64,000 nt of DNA from Ustulina deusta (taxonomy: Eukaryota > Ascomycota > Sordariomycetes > Xylariales > Xylariaceae): NCBI GenBank assembly GCA_023159155.1, contig JAJNNX010000046.1, forward strand, positions 1-64,000. The letters are read 5' to 3'. A model generated the notes under the pieces. That model saw nothing but the letters and a program-made list of their open reading frames with translations. It did no database searches and had not been told where the DNA came from. Made by a program: the position numbers and the translations under genes. Within the stretch, counting starts at the first letter, position 1. The number at the start of each line of letters is the position of its first letter. Shown in pieces: positions 12,174 through 23,800 of the stretch.

Positions 12174-15100
12174 CTTTGTTTATCAAATACTGTAGATAGT
12201 TCTTCGTATATAATGTAGATCGCTTTCTACTCAGTCGTCTCTCTGTGTGATTTAGCAAGCAAAAGAAATCACTCGTAATACCTGCTAGCACAGATGGTCA
12301 GGACTAGGCCTAACATCATGAAACGCGGGGGAAAACAGGATTACGAGTTCTATCAAATGATACCATGTTCCAGTACGCCACTAGTACGGCACCATACTCT
12401 TCACCGATATGTATGATGCTGCTGTGTCACCCATGATGGTAGTCGGAAATACCCCGCTTCATTGATAAGAGTGAAGGATTACTTTCGACATGGTCCTCAG
12501 CAGGGCTTAAGGCGACGCCTTTTCAGCCGTTGCGGTTCCGATAGAGGAGGTATGCAAAGTATTCCAGCGGACTACGAAAACTTTCAATCGATCTCTCGAC
12601 AAGATAGGGGCAACGTTAGACTTCTCCTAGATATTGCCATGTTCGTTAGCCGAAACAACAGCTCAATGCGTCCACCATTGTATTTCCCCCTAGATATGGA
12701 CAGGGGCCAGATCCTAGCGATTGGCCTCGGAACCTTCTAACCCGACCCAAAAAAACAACCAACCAATAGTGGGAGTCAATCTGTTTTGTGAGCACTGAAA
12801 GCGAGCTACTGACATTTCGATACTCCAACACTTCACTACGCCCCAGCGACGGTCGAGGAGAGAGGGAGGTAAGAGAAGCAATTAAAGAAGGCAATAATTA
12901 CCTCCAGAGAAGAGGTTTTCGTGGCAAAAAGAATTTATGTTTGGTAAGTGAGGTACCCTTTTCGTTTGAACGAGATTTAATGAGTTTGAAGAGAAAATGT
13001 ATACCATGCACCCGAGGATGTAGAGGTCTGTCACAGTCCCTATATATAGACTGCAGACGAGGTCAAGCTCCCGACTTGACTACGTTCTACTTTTGGTAGT
13101 GTTACGGTATGGTGCTGCAGTTCTGTTCCGTGACAAGGTCAACTTGGACATTACATTAGCCTGAAGAATTTCGGTCTTGGCTATGATGAAAGCACAGTGG
13201 CTTGGAGGGCAACAGAGAAGCGAGTTGAAGCAAAGAAGACTAAGTATAATGGTAATACATATTACTTAGGACAATTGATCAAGGCCCTGGTAATTGATTC
13301 TATTAGAACTTTCAAACTTCTCTTCACCCAAAATAAAAAATTAACTACACGAAACGGCCAAAATTATGCCAGTTCAGAAGAGCAATTGCAAGGAACGGAT
13401 TAAGCAGAACTATGATTGCGTTTTCGACTTTGAGATATCGGAATTCACTCTTATTGGTAATATCATGGACAAGGATTGTGGACGGGGAGTTCAAAACTTT
13501 AACTCCCTAGGCTTCAACAACAGTAATGAGGAGGTTGAGGAGCCCGATGATCCAGTGTGTTACAGACCGAGTTGAAACTCATACACCGAATGTGCCAGGG
13601 CTAGATAGGGAATTAATCTGTGTCTTCCTCCTCCTCCACCTCCGCCTCCCCTTCCTCTTCTTCATCTTCTTCATTCTCGTCGTTCACGTAATCGAGATGA
13701 AGAAGAGCTAGGGTCTTATATCCCTGTGCAGAGAGCAATTTATCAGCGTGGAACTTTTTATAGAACAGAGTCGTGTTGTCTTTTAAGCTGGTATTTCATT
13801 AGACACACTTGAATTACTCCTGAAGGAGAAATAGCACCCCTGGGGCTGATTGCAGCCAGGGATAGGAATTAACATATCGAAATAATACCGTTATGAATAT
13901 AAGAGGTTGCGGCCGCCCCATTCTCCCTCTAACAATAGCCAACTTAGTAAAATTGCTCTGAGGTCTAGTTGAGAATCAAGTCAACATCCCAAGTTCAGAC
14001 ACTAGGAAATCACATTTGTAGTTTTTTGACGTAGAGCTTGCCGCTGAGTCGATGCTACTGACCTCCAATCTCCGATCTCATATCCCTTATGGCCGTAAAT
14101 TGAGCGAGTGTTAAAAACGAAAGGCTCCCCAGTAGCCATGCCAGCCGCTGTATTTTAATCTCATAGTTCACCATGTACTAGGCACGGCTTGGTTGTCCGG
14201 CCCTCTGATTACAATGGGCCAAGCAGCTTAGATGTGATTTGGTCCAGTATAAGCTTACACACCTCCTGAAATTCAGGCCATCCACTATGCCTCCCGTCAT
14301 CTATGCGGACCATCTGCTACAGCTGCTTCTTATATGGTGTTTCCCGAGTCCCCCTAGCAAGCCGTGACGTGCGATAGTTTTGCAGGGCAGGTGGTGATGG
14401 AAAACCCAAATTTTCCTGTGGGAGACTTCGACTTATTGTGAAATTCCGCGAGACGGGCTACGAATTGAAGACAGTTTGGCGCTAATCACCGACCTACATC
14501 AGCGGCAGCGTGAGATCTAGTGACAAACTATGGATGGCTCTGAGAGAGTCAAACTCGGCCCCCATCAACAATCAAGAAAAAAAAAAAAAAAGAGTCCTTG
14601 AAGGAATAGTTTTCTCTAGTTCCACCAGGCAGCTCGACAACAATCTTTGTAGTCCAAAGTGACATTCTGTAACTGCGCGCGGAGAGGATAATCGTCCGAT
14701 GCACTAGTAAGGCTATAATTATATAAGTAACCTAAGACAGCTTAGTCAACTTGAAAAGAGTTCTCACTGTTAATTACCCCCTAATATAGATCGAAACTAG
14801 AGCCAAGCTGAGGCTTTGGAATGGAGCTGGTCGGAATATTCTCCAAATCGACGCGTGGGGGCGGCAGAAGCCAGATTAGAATGAATTTCAGTGAGCGAAA
14901 TCTTACTCCTAGGAGACTTGGGTGGTTTAAGGGTATGAAGGTGAGGAGGAATGGATTAGAAGAGGGAGCCGGTTGTGGAGGGGTGGGTTTGCACACGTGG
15001 TGGGTCCTATCTCAGATTTGCTGGTTTGGGGGGCTACCGCAGTATCCTGCAGAGCATCACCAACACCGTGCAGGAGCGCATAAGAGCTGCAAGGGAGCTT

Positions 15101-15856
15101 AGCGCCACGGGTGAGAATAGCGTTTTGCAGGGTTGCTTGCCGGTCTACACATGGAGAACACAAGGTCGCCCTCTTTCATTGTGTCAACTTGACCAATACC
15201 TACCTATTATTTGTTCGTTCTAACGACCCGCTTATTGCGCTGCTGTGTTCAGACGGAAATAGAGCGACGAATCACTAATATCTGTGGAGAATGAGGAATC
15301 ATGGGAAAGGAATCAGCTAGCACCCAACGAAGTACCAAGAGTCCATGATCAAGCGCTTACAGTTCCATACGCTCGAACCGTGAGTTCCGATGCGACAGAA
15401 CGTCACGGTCAGGCCGCAGTTCAAACCAGTATGCGTGAAGAACCAGAGAATCCCAGTGTATCCACGAGGGCATTTGTAGCGTTGCCATTTCGTTCAAGCT
15501 CAGAGCTAGGTCCTACCGCGAGCGTTTATTCTAACGATCTCCAAGATTCAGCTGCTGAACAGCCACGTCTACGTCAGCCGTCGAGAGAGTCGCAGCAAGG
15601 ACATAAGAGACAAGCCATCAGATGGGCTTAGTCGATGAGTTAGCACTCCTCCACATAAATTTAAAACTTCATCATTTATTTTGCCCCCATCCATCCCAAA
15701 CACCCACAATTTTCTCGGTGAATATCTTATTTAATAAGCTGTATAAGCTTCTGTTTCAATGACTTCTACAGGATATTTCCTTAAAATTTCCCTGCTCTAC
15801 ACTGAATATCTTGCTTTCATTGCTAACCTTAAGACAATATAATATTTTACTCTACA
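12174..15856. other. Gene-poor stretch with weak or decayed frames
   Basis: No gene could be modelled with confidence. Coding-like fragments occur at 12,462-12,740, 13,366-13,575, and 14,821-15,631. In the last one, a frame of 123 codons, 15,263-15,631, starts right after a possible acceptor (aaatag), and a GTGAGA donor lies at 15,111. The phases do not join, so either an exon was missed or the gene is broken. A strand-biased pyrimidine tract (CTCCTC/TTCTTC) lies at about 13,618-13,685 and a poly-A run at about 14,577-14,591. Confidence 0.5.
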
Positions 15857-17902
15857 ATGGCTGAGGCAATAGGCTTCATTTCAGGCGCGTTATCTATCTC
15901 TGAAACTACGCTAAGAATTGGGCAAGCCATCTTGGAACTCAGACGCCTATGGGCCAAGGTCAAAGATGTGCCGAGCGATATTATTGACCTGACACAAAGG
16001 CTCGACTGTCTGGACCCGTCCCTACTGGAGATCGAGAGCATCTTCGACTTTAGCCAGGTAGAGAAAACGCCTTACCTCGAGCTCGCGTCAAAGCGAACCG
16101 CTGCTTATTGCCGCAAAGCACTGGATGATCTAGATAGTCTTGTTAGGGAGATGAGCCTTTTGATTAATCGCCATAAGACCAGGCATAGAATCGCCTGCTT
16201 TAGAGTTTTACTCAAGAAAGACACTCTTAGCAAGCTCGAGAATCGGTTAGGAAGTGCCGTCAATATGCTCAGCCTAGTGCAGCAAACCTACCTCATGTAA
16301 GTGCCTTGCCAAGATTGAATAGGATAAAATTAATGAAATTCAAGCGCTCTTACTCGGGCACAGCCTGATATCATTCTCAAAAAATGGCTGGCCCATACCA
16401 ACCGGAATAACGATCCGCAGTGCCGAAATATTTTATACAAAGACCTGGCACCTATTACAAGCCATAAAATCCATAGCCAGAGCACCCCCGGCGTGACTGC
16501 TTGCAAGCCAGAAAACTCATTTAATATGCCCCAACCCAACCACAATCGTTCCATACTCGCAAATCACTCAATTAGTTCGAAGATCACAATGCGGGCACCA
16601 CAGTATCTTTCCTGTAAAGTGTGGGAAATCTATTTCACTAGGGCCCTAGGTAACTGGACGTTACGTCTGCGCTCGTATTCCACCAGGCCTTCAGACAGTC
16701 GAGTGTTCCAAGTCGCAAGGTCTGGGTCGCCTACTTCTCTCCAGAAGCTTTTCGATGCAGGCTTAGCTTCTCCTTATGACCAAACTATCGACGGCGCAAC
16801 GTTTATTCATGTGAGCAATTCGCAAGCCATAAATCATAACTGTGCTGACTGTTGTGAGATTAGGAAGCGGCGCGCGGCCACAATATTGGCACAACTCGAT
16901 ACTTAATGACAACTTTTCCGGACGCTCTAGACACTGATAATTATGGTTTGTAAAGTCACCCCTTCTACACAATTAGGGTTTAGGTATCCTAACCTATGGT
17001 ATAGATATCCGCTCGCAAGTGCACTTGACTCCAAGTGTGGTGAAAAAGACGCTGAAGAGTTTGTTCGGGCAATGGTGTCAGATCGTGATTTTAGTAGCGA
17101 CTTCTTTCTCTATTCCAGCCGCGACGAGTATGCGTTCCGCAACACTCGCAGAACCCACTCAGAAGAGGTCTCGTCGATAGCGTTCGAATCCCAAGCTTCA
17201 AAGTTGGCTCTCAACATATTTCGTTCAATCTGGCTTCTCAGGATCATGATGCAGCCGGTATGGGCAAAAGATCCAAGACAAAACTTCATACGCGGCGCAA
17301 TGGGGAATGCACCACTGCTTCTCATAGTTGCGGCAACACTAGGAGGCGCCATATGCCCATATCCCTGCCGCAAATGTGCATCTCATTGCTTTGATTGGGA
17401 GGCGTGGCTCTCGTCGGCAAAGACAGCCCTAAAGCAGACTCCCGACATCCACTTAACTCAGTCACTATGGATGTGTGGGCCGGGTAAAAAACGCTTCACA
17501 GCCTTTACTAGACTATTATTCCATTCGCTATATTTTACCACCCATCGACGCTCGGATCAATGGTGGGAGCGACACTTTGTCGGAGAAATAAGAGTGTGGC
17601 TGAGGACGCTCAAGCAGGAGGGCATTGACCTAGTACATTACGGCCGACGGGAGTTAGAGATACTTCACGAAGAGGAGGCATATCGAGAATGGGATGTCGC
17701 AGTTTCCTATCCTCGACAACAAAATGAGCCCTATTTTTACTACAAAGCGCCGTTCAGACTAATTGGCTTTGTTTACGGACCAGACCCAGGGGATTGGGTT
17801 ATCTATCTCAGCGAGCCCACGGACCTGTTTGCAGGCGAGTTTTGGGAGATGATCGAAAACCGGCCACCGAACATGCCCGGATCCTGGGTCGACGAGGATT
17901 GA
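15857..17902 (+). CDS. STAND-type N-terminal / ankyrin-like protein, 629 aa
   Basis: The model has four exons: 15857-16296, 16345-16810, 16864-16949 and 17005-17902. Donors GTAAGT, GTGAGC and GTAAAG, and branch sites CTGAC and CTAAC, support it, and the 1,890 coding bases stay in phase. Residues 1-146 form an all-helical domain starting MAEAIGFISGALSI, typical of the fungal N-terminal domain of STAND (NLR-like) proteins. Residues about 262-340 carry divergent ankyrin-like repeats (ARSGSPTSLQKLFDAG...TFIH, then EAARGH...DTDNYGLYPL). The C-terminus ends in a motif shared by a large family of fungal proteins of unknown function (LIGFVYGPDPGDW, EPTDLFAGEFWE, MPGSWVD). No NACHT or NB-ARC P-loop is present, so it is not a complete STAND ATPase. 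It may act as a recognition or adaptor protein in self/non-self responses; this is inference. The gene sits between two RIP blocks. The third intron is the least certain. Confidence 0.75.
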
Positions 17903-18014
17903 GGATGAGTTCATTTCAATAGCGAATCATTAAGGTTGATGAGAAGGGTCTCGTAAGAGGGAGGCTTTGCATAGGATGAAAAAGTCGCGTATTATTCTTG
18001 TCAATGCTTGAAGG

Positions 18015-18287
18015 TCGGGTTCCCATTTGGGTCCCCAACTAAGCCCATGGGCTCACTTAGCGCAAGTTGGGCCAAAAAATCTCGAAGATTAGTATTATTT
18101 AATTTTTTAATATTTTAAGATTTAATAACAATTAATAATTAATAAACAAATTTGATAAAAAATATTTTTGATGTTTTCTATTTGTTTATGGCAAAGCCTA
18201 AACCCCAGCTTTGGTCTGTCTGTTGGGGACCCAAAGCCCAGTTGGGTTCTTGGGTTCTTGGCGTTGGGTTGGGTTCAGGGAACCCTG
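18015..18287. mobile_element. hAT-like MITE, 273 bp, with 8-bp target duplication
   Basis: Both flanks are the same 8 bases, cttgaagg (18007-18014 and 18288-18295), the duplication length made by hAT transposases. The right end reads, inverted, CAGGGTTCCC. The left end reads TCGGGTTCCC, matching 8 of 10. Inner sequence is GC-bearing and repetitive (gggttc/cccaa words) near the ends, with an AT-rich centre at about 18,090-18,175. It encodes nothing, so it would have needed a transposase elsewhere in the genome. Confidence 0.8.
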
Positions 18288-18295
18288 CTTGAAGG

Positions 18296-18722
18296 AGCGG
18301 TTGGTATGTCACCTCATGTGAACATAATTGATGATTGTGAGTACTCAAATCAGTTTACTCCGTGTCAAGCTGTTTCCAAAAGTCGCACGCGTGCGGAAGA
18401 CTGGATTGGGTCCTTCATCACCAGCAACAGATGTATCATGCAGCTGGTATTTGCCCGGGCAGCCTCCGCTGGCATACACGGATCGTACTTGGAGAGGGAT
18501 CTTTAACCCCACGTTCCTATTTGGGCGTTAGTGCAAATACCCCTGTCATATCAGCTAAGCATGTTATGTAAGCACGCTGTAGCCACCCGGAACCGTACCA
18601 GCCCCCACTAGGTTCAATAAATAGTCAATCGACAGTAAATTAATTGTTAAAAAATTCTAACGCGTTAGAAATAATTAATACTTGAGCACTAGTTAGAAAT
18701 TTCCAATAGTTTAAAGCTGTTA
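18296..18722. other. Intergenic, no gene recognised
   Basis: Short overlapping frames only, none with family features. Composition declines toward A+T from about 18,600. Confidence 0.55.
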
Positions 18723-18796
18723 AACGTTTAAAAAAATTTCAACAATAATAATTTTTAACGTTTAAAATTGTTATTGTTAAAATTTTTTTAAACGTT
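18723..18796. repeat. Near-perfect 33-bp inverted repeat
   Basis: Arms 18723-18755 and 18764-18796 are reverse complements except at two positions, both C/T differences, around an 8-base spacer. Surrounding sequence is rich in gttaaacg/aacgttt words up to about 18,830. Similar words appear at about 34,160-34,330 on the other side of the retrotransposon block. This could be a foldback or MITE remnant. Confidence 0.65.
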
Positions 18797-18870
18797 AAAG
18801 CGAGCGTTAAACAAGCGTTAAAACTCACTAAAAGTATTTAAGTCCACTAAACCCGCTAAAATAATGGCCA

Positions 18871-18886
18871 CCTATCTATAGATAGG
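18871..18886. repeat. 16-bp perfect palindrome
   Basis: The sequence cctatctatagatagg is its own reverse complement. It lies about 200 bp left of the composite retrotransposon in a stretch of tagg/tagct words. No function assigned. Confidence 0.55.
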
Positions 18887-19083
18887 TAGGTTAGCTACTA
18901 GCTATATTAGCTATGTTTTGCTACGTTGAAAAATATAGTATGTATTAAGATTGAACTGTTATATTTGTATTATATTCTAGCTAGCTATCTACTTAACTAT
19001 TCTATCTAATTAAAATAAAAGTTGTTATATTATTTAAATTAAAATAGTAGACAAAGTTATTACGACTTCTGTTTATATATAGG

Positions 19084-19319
19084 TGCCACGATCAGTCGAA
19101 TAAAGCTTCCATAGCTAGTTTATTAATATTATAAACAAAAACTCTAAGCTAAAAAAAAAAAAAAAAAAAAAAAAAATCAGAGTTTATAAAGTAAGTAGAT
19201 ATAGACTCTATATATATAGCTGCAGAATTATAAGTTAGTCTATATATAAACTTTTTATTTTATTGCTATATAGATCTAAAGTTTTTTTAAGTTTTGCTAA
19301 AACTATACTAACTATTATA
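19084..19319 (-). repeat. Family A LTR (3' LTR of outer element)
   Basis: A 236-bp copy. The outermost 35 bases keep several C and G residues that other copies have lost to T and A. It contains a 28-base A run near 19,149. It is followed by ctacttttttttaaaa, the inverted polypurine tract. Confidence 0.85.
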
Positions 19320-20619
19320 CTACTTTTTTTTAAAACCAAAAGTTTAAATATAATTTTAATTTAAAGTTATTAATAATATTAAGTTTATATAATTTTTTTA
19401 TATTATATTGCTTTATTATTATTTTTATAATTATTTATAAATTTATTAACTATTACTATATATATTTATTTTTATAATTTTATAAAAAATTTAAAAGCTT
19501 TTTTATAAGTTTTATAAAATTAATCAAATTTAATTAGTATATTTTTAAAAATTTAAACTATATATTAAATATTATTAAAATTATAATTTTTTTAAATAAT
19601 TTAATATTATAGCTTTTTGTTTTTTTATATATTTTTAATTATTTAATTTGTTTAATTTTAAATTTTACTTTATTATTAATATTTTTAACTAAAAATAATA
19701 ATTAGATTTATTAAAATAAAAAATTATTGTTTGCTTTTTATAATTAGTTAGCATAAAATAAATTTTTTATTTTATAAAAGTTAAGCAAATTAAAAATATA
19801 GCTAAATTTTTATTTTTTTAAAATTTTAAAAAGTTTAACTAATTAAAAATCTAATTTAATAGTTAGTATTTATATTATAAAGCTTTTTTTTTTTAAAAAA
19901 CTTTATTTTTTATTTTAAAATCTACTAAATATTTTTTTTTATTAGTTTATAACTTATATTATTTTTATATAAAAATTGTTATATTATATACTATTTTTTA
20001 AATGTTTTAAGTTTAGTAGACTAGTTTAAACGTTTATTATTTAGTATTAAAATTTATAATAGTTTTATTAATATTTATTATTAAAAGATTTTATATTTTT
20101 ATTTTTATTCCTATTTTTAAAAATAATATATTAATTAATAAATATTATAAAAAATTATATATAAAATCTAAAGCAAAAAAATAAATATTTTAATTATTTT
20201 AGTATTTATTAATATAAAAATAAAATTATTAGTTTAATTTTTAATTAATTAATTTTATTACTTTTTAGGTTTAAAAATAATAAGTATTATTAAAATAATA
20301 CTTAATATTTATAAAATTATTAATTATTACTATAAACTTAAAAATAAATAGTCTTATATTATTTAATATTTATATATCTAATATATTAAAAAATCTATAT
20401 AAACTTTTATAATATTATATAGCTAATAATTCTATAATATTTATTTTTTTGCTAAATAAAGTTATAATTAAACAATTAAACTTATTTATAAATATTTATA
20501 TATAATTATAACTTTATTAGTTAAGTAATATATTTTTATTATTTATTACTATATATTATTATATTATAGTTAATATAAATAATAAATAAAAAAAACTAAA
20601 AGTTTTATTTTGTAGTATT

Positions 20620-20853
20620 TATAACGGTTAGTACAGTCTTAGCAAGACCTGCAAGGACTCTAGACCTATATAGCAATAAGATAAAAAGTCTGCGTACGGA
20701 CTAACTTAACTCTATAGCTATATATATAAAGTTTATATTTACTTATTTTATAAATTCTAACTTTTTTTTTTTTTTTTTTTTTTTTTAGCTTAAAGTTTTT
20801 ATTTATAATATTAATAAACTAGCTATAAAAGCTTTACTTAACTAATTATAATA
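20620..20853 (+). repeat. Family A LTR (5' LTR of copy A1)
   Basis: Starts TATAACGG (from TGTGATGG/TGTAACGG) and ends near AATTATAATA, with a T run near 20,763-20,786. Confidence 0.85.
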
Positions 20854-23800
20854 TTACTTTAAATTTATTAATTATTTATTAATAAATATTTAATAAATAT
20901 ATATTTTTATTTTGTTATAATTAGTAAAATATAAATAAACTTTTTTTTTTAGTTATATATTTAATATAAAAAATTATATATTTTATAATATAAATCTAAC
21001 TTTAATATAACTTTAATAAAATTTTTGATTTTTATATTACTTAAAGGCTAACAACCTATAAAAAACTTAACTTTAAATATTTTTATTTTATTTTTGGTTT
21101 TTAAATAATTAAAACAATTCTAGCTTTTAAGTATAGCTAGCTTTTTATTATTAAATAATTTTAAAATTTTTTTTTTAGTAAAAGAAAAAGAAAATTAAGT
21201 ATTAGATTTTTTTGCAAACGTTTTAAGCAAACTAATATTTAAAAGAAAATCTAAAAAAAATAAAAAGTTAGAACTTAAAAAAATAAAATTTAAACTAGAA
21301 CTAAAACTATTTAAAATAAATAATATATTTAAAAATGTAGCACTAAATATTATAGCTATATAAGTTTATAATTTTATATTAGTTTTAATAGAACTTTTTT
21401 AATAAATAAAAAAAATAAAACGCTAATTTTTTAATATGTTTATTTTAGTACTTTTAAAAAATAACTATAATTTAATAATAAAAAATATATTTAAAAATAT
21501 TAATTTTAAATTTTTTAGTTTTATTGCTTTATTTGTTTTTTGTTTTATTAGTTTATTTTTTATCGCTTTAAACCTTATTTATATTAAAAAAGCTAAAATA
21601 TAAAAAACTAATTTTAATAAGTTTATAAAAAATAAAGCTTTATTTAATAATTAAGTTTATAAATTAGCAAAAAAACTAAACAAAAATATTATTATATTTT
21701 AAACTAAAAATAATTAATTTTAATATATTATAAGCTAATTAAAAAAATATACTAAAAAATTAATAAAAATATATTTTTATTTAACTAAAAAATTATTTAA
21801 TAATATTACTAAAATAATCTAAGTTTTATTAATAGTTTATTATAACTTTAATTAAATAGCTATAGTTTATAAAATATTTTAAGTTTATATATATAAAACT
21901 AATAAAAATATTAATAAATTTATTTTTATATTTAATAGTTTAGCTTAAAAGTATTAATTAGCTAAATTATAATAAAAATATAAATTATAGAATTATTTTT
22001 ATATAAACTTAAAAAAAAACTTATATAAAGTTTTTATAAATTTAAATATTTTTTATAAATTATTTATTAATAAAATTATTAAGTTAATATATAATATTAA
22101 GCAAACTTATAAAAACTATTAATAAATTAAGTTTATTAGTTTAATTAAATAAAAATCTAATTTAAATAATTAAATTTTTAGCAAACTAGCTTATTAATTT
22201 TTAGTTAATTTTAAAAGTTCTAAAATATTTATTTTAAAATAATTAAAATAAGCACTAATTATAAAAATAAAAAAAACTTATTAAAGTAATAAAACTTGTT
22301 TTATTTATAGTAAAAAAAAATATATATTAATTAACTGTTTTAATTAAAAGCTTAAAGTTTTAAATATTTAATTAGCAAAAAAAAGCTCTAATAAAAATAG
22401 TTTTAGTAGTTTATTTAATTTAAAAAATAAATAAAATTAATAGAAATTTTTTTTTTAGTTTTTTTACTTATTTTAGCTAAAATATATAGCTAAAATAAAT
22501 TAATTATTTTTAAAATATTTATTTAATTATAAATTAATAATATTAAAATAAAAATTTTAGCTTTATATAATATTAGAGCTTATATTTTTTTAATAATTAG
22601 TTTTAAGTTTATATAATAAATTAAGCAATAGTTAAAAATAGAAATAGTTTAGCTAACCAAACTTTAAAAGCTTTATAATTACTAAAGCAAAATAATTAGC
22701 AAAGTCTATAAATATTTAATATATACTATAAAAATTAAGAGTTAATAATTTAAAAACTAAATATTTTAAGTTATTAACTTTAGTTATAATATTATTATTA
22801 GTATTAAATAATTAATAAAACTAAATATTTTAATAAAAACCTAAAAATAATAGTTAATCTATCTAAATAATTTATTTTTATTAGTTTAATTTTTACTAAT
22901 AATTATAATTAAGCTTTTTAATTATAAATAATAAAATATAAACCTAAAAATATAAAAAGATATAAATTAATATAATTAAGCGTTAGAAAAATATTATTAA
23001 ATATTAAAATAACTTTTTAAAAATAAAATAATTATTTTAGAAATAACTAAAACTAAAAAAATAAAAAAAAAACCTAGGACTTTTAAACCTAAAACAAAAA
23101 AAGTTTATATAATAATTTCTAAAAAAAAAAAAACCAAGCTATTATTAAAAAAATTATATAAAACTTTTAGAATTATTTTTATTAAAATAAATAAAAACAA
23201 CTAATTAAAAAAACTTTAAAAAAGCTTATTATAATTAAGTTTATAATAATTAAAAATAATTATATTAAGCTATTTTAAAAAAATTTAAAAATAATTAATA
23301 TTTTATAAAAAAAATAAACTTAAATTAATTAAGTAGTACTATAAAAAACTTTTAATAATAAACCGATCTTATTTTTAAAAAAAAAAAACTTCTAATATAT
23401 AAAATTAATATAAAGCTTTTTGCTTTTTTAGTTATTATATTTAAAGGGGTTTTTTTTAAAAAAAAAATCTAAAACTTTATTATTATTATAATTAAAGTTT
23501 AATATAATACTAGAACTTAATAGCAAAAAATATACTTTTAGTTTTTATTAATATTATATATTTATATAGTTTATTTTATTTAAAAGAAAATTTATAAATA
23601 AGCTACTAGCTATAAATTTTATTAAATAAAGTATAAATTTAAATATTATTTTTGTTTTGTTTATACTTAAATTTATAATTAATTATTAATAAAAAAACAT
23701 ATATTTAAAAAATTAAATTATATTAGTTTTATATATTAGTAATATTATATTTAATTATTATAATATTATCTGATTTATTAAACTAAATATTATTAAAGCT

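Noticed and set aside
12462..12740. 92-codon plus-strand frame
   Set aside because: No recognisable domain, no splice partners in phase; too weak to call as a gene.
14821..15631. Possible multi-exon gene upstream of the STAND-like gene
   Set aside because: A GTGAGA donor, a CTAAC branch word and two acceptors exist, but none of the combinations tried keeps the reading frame.
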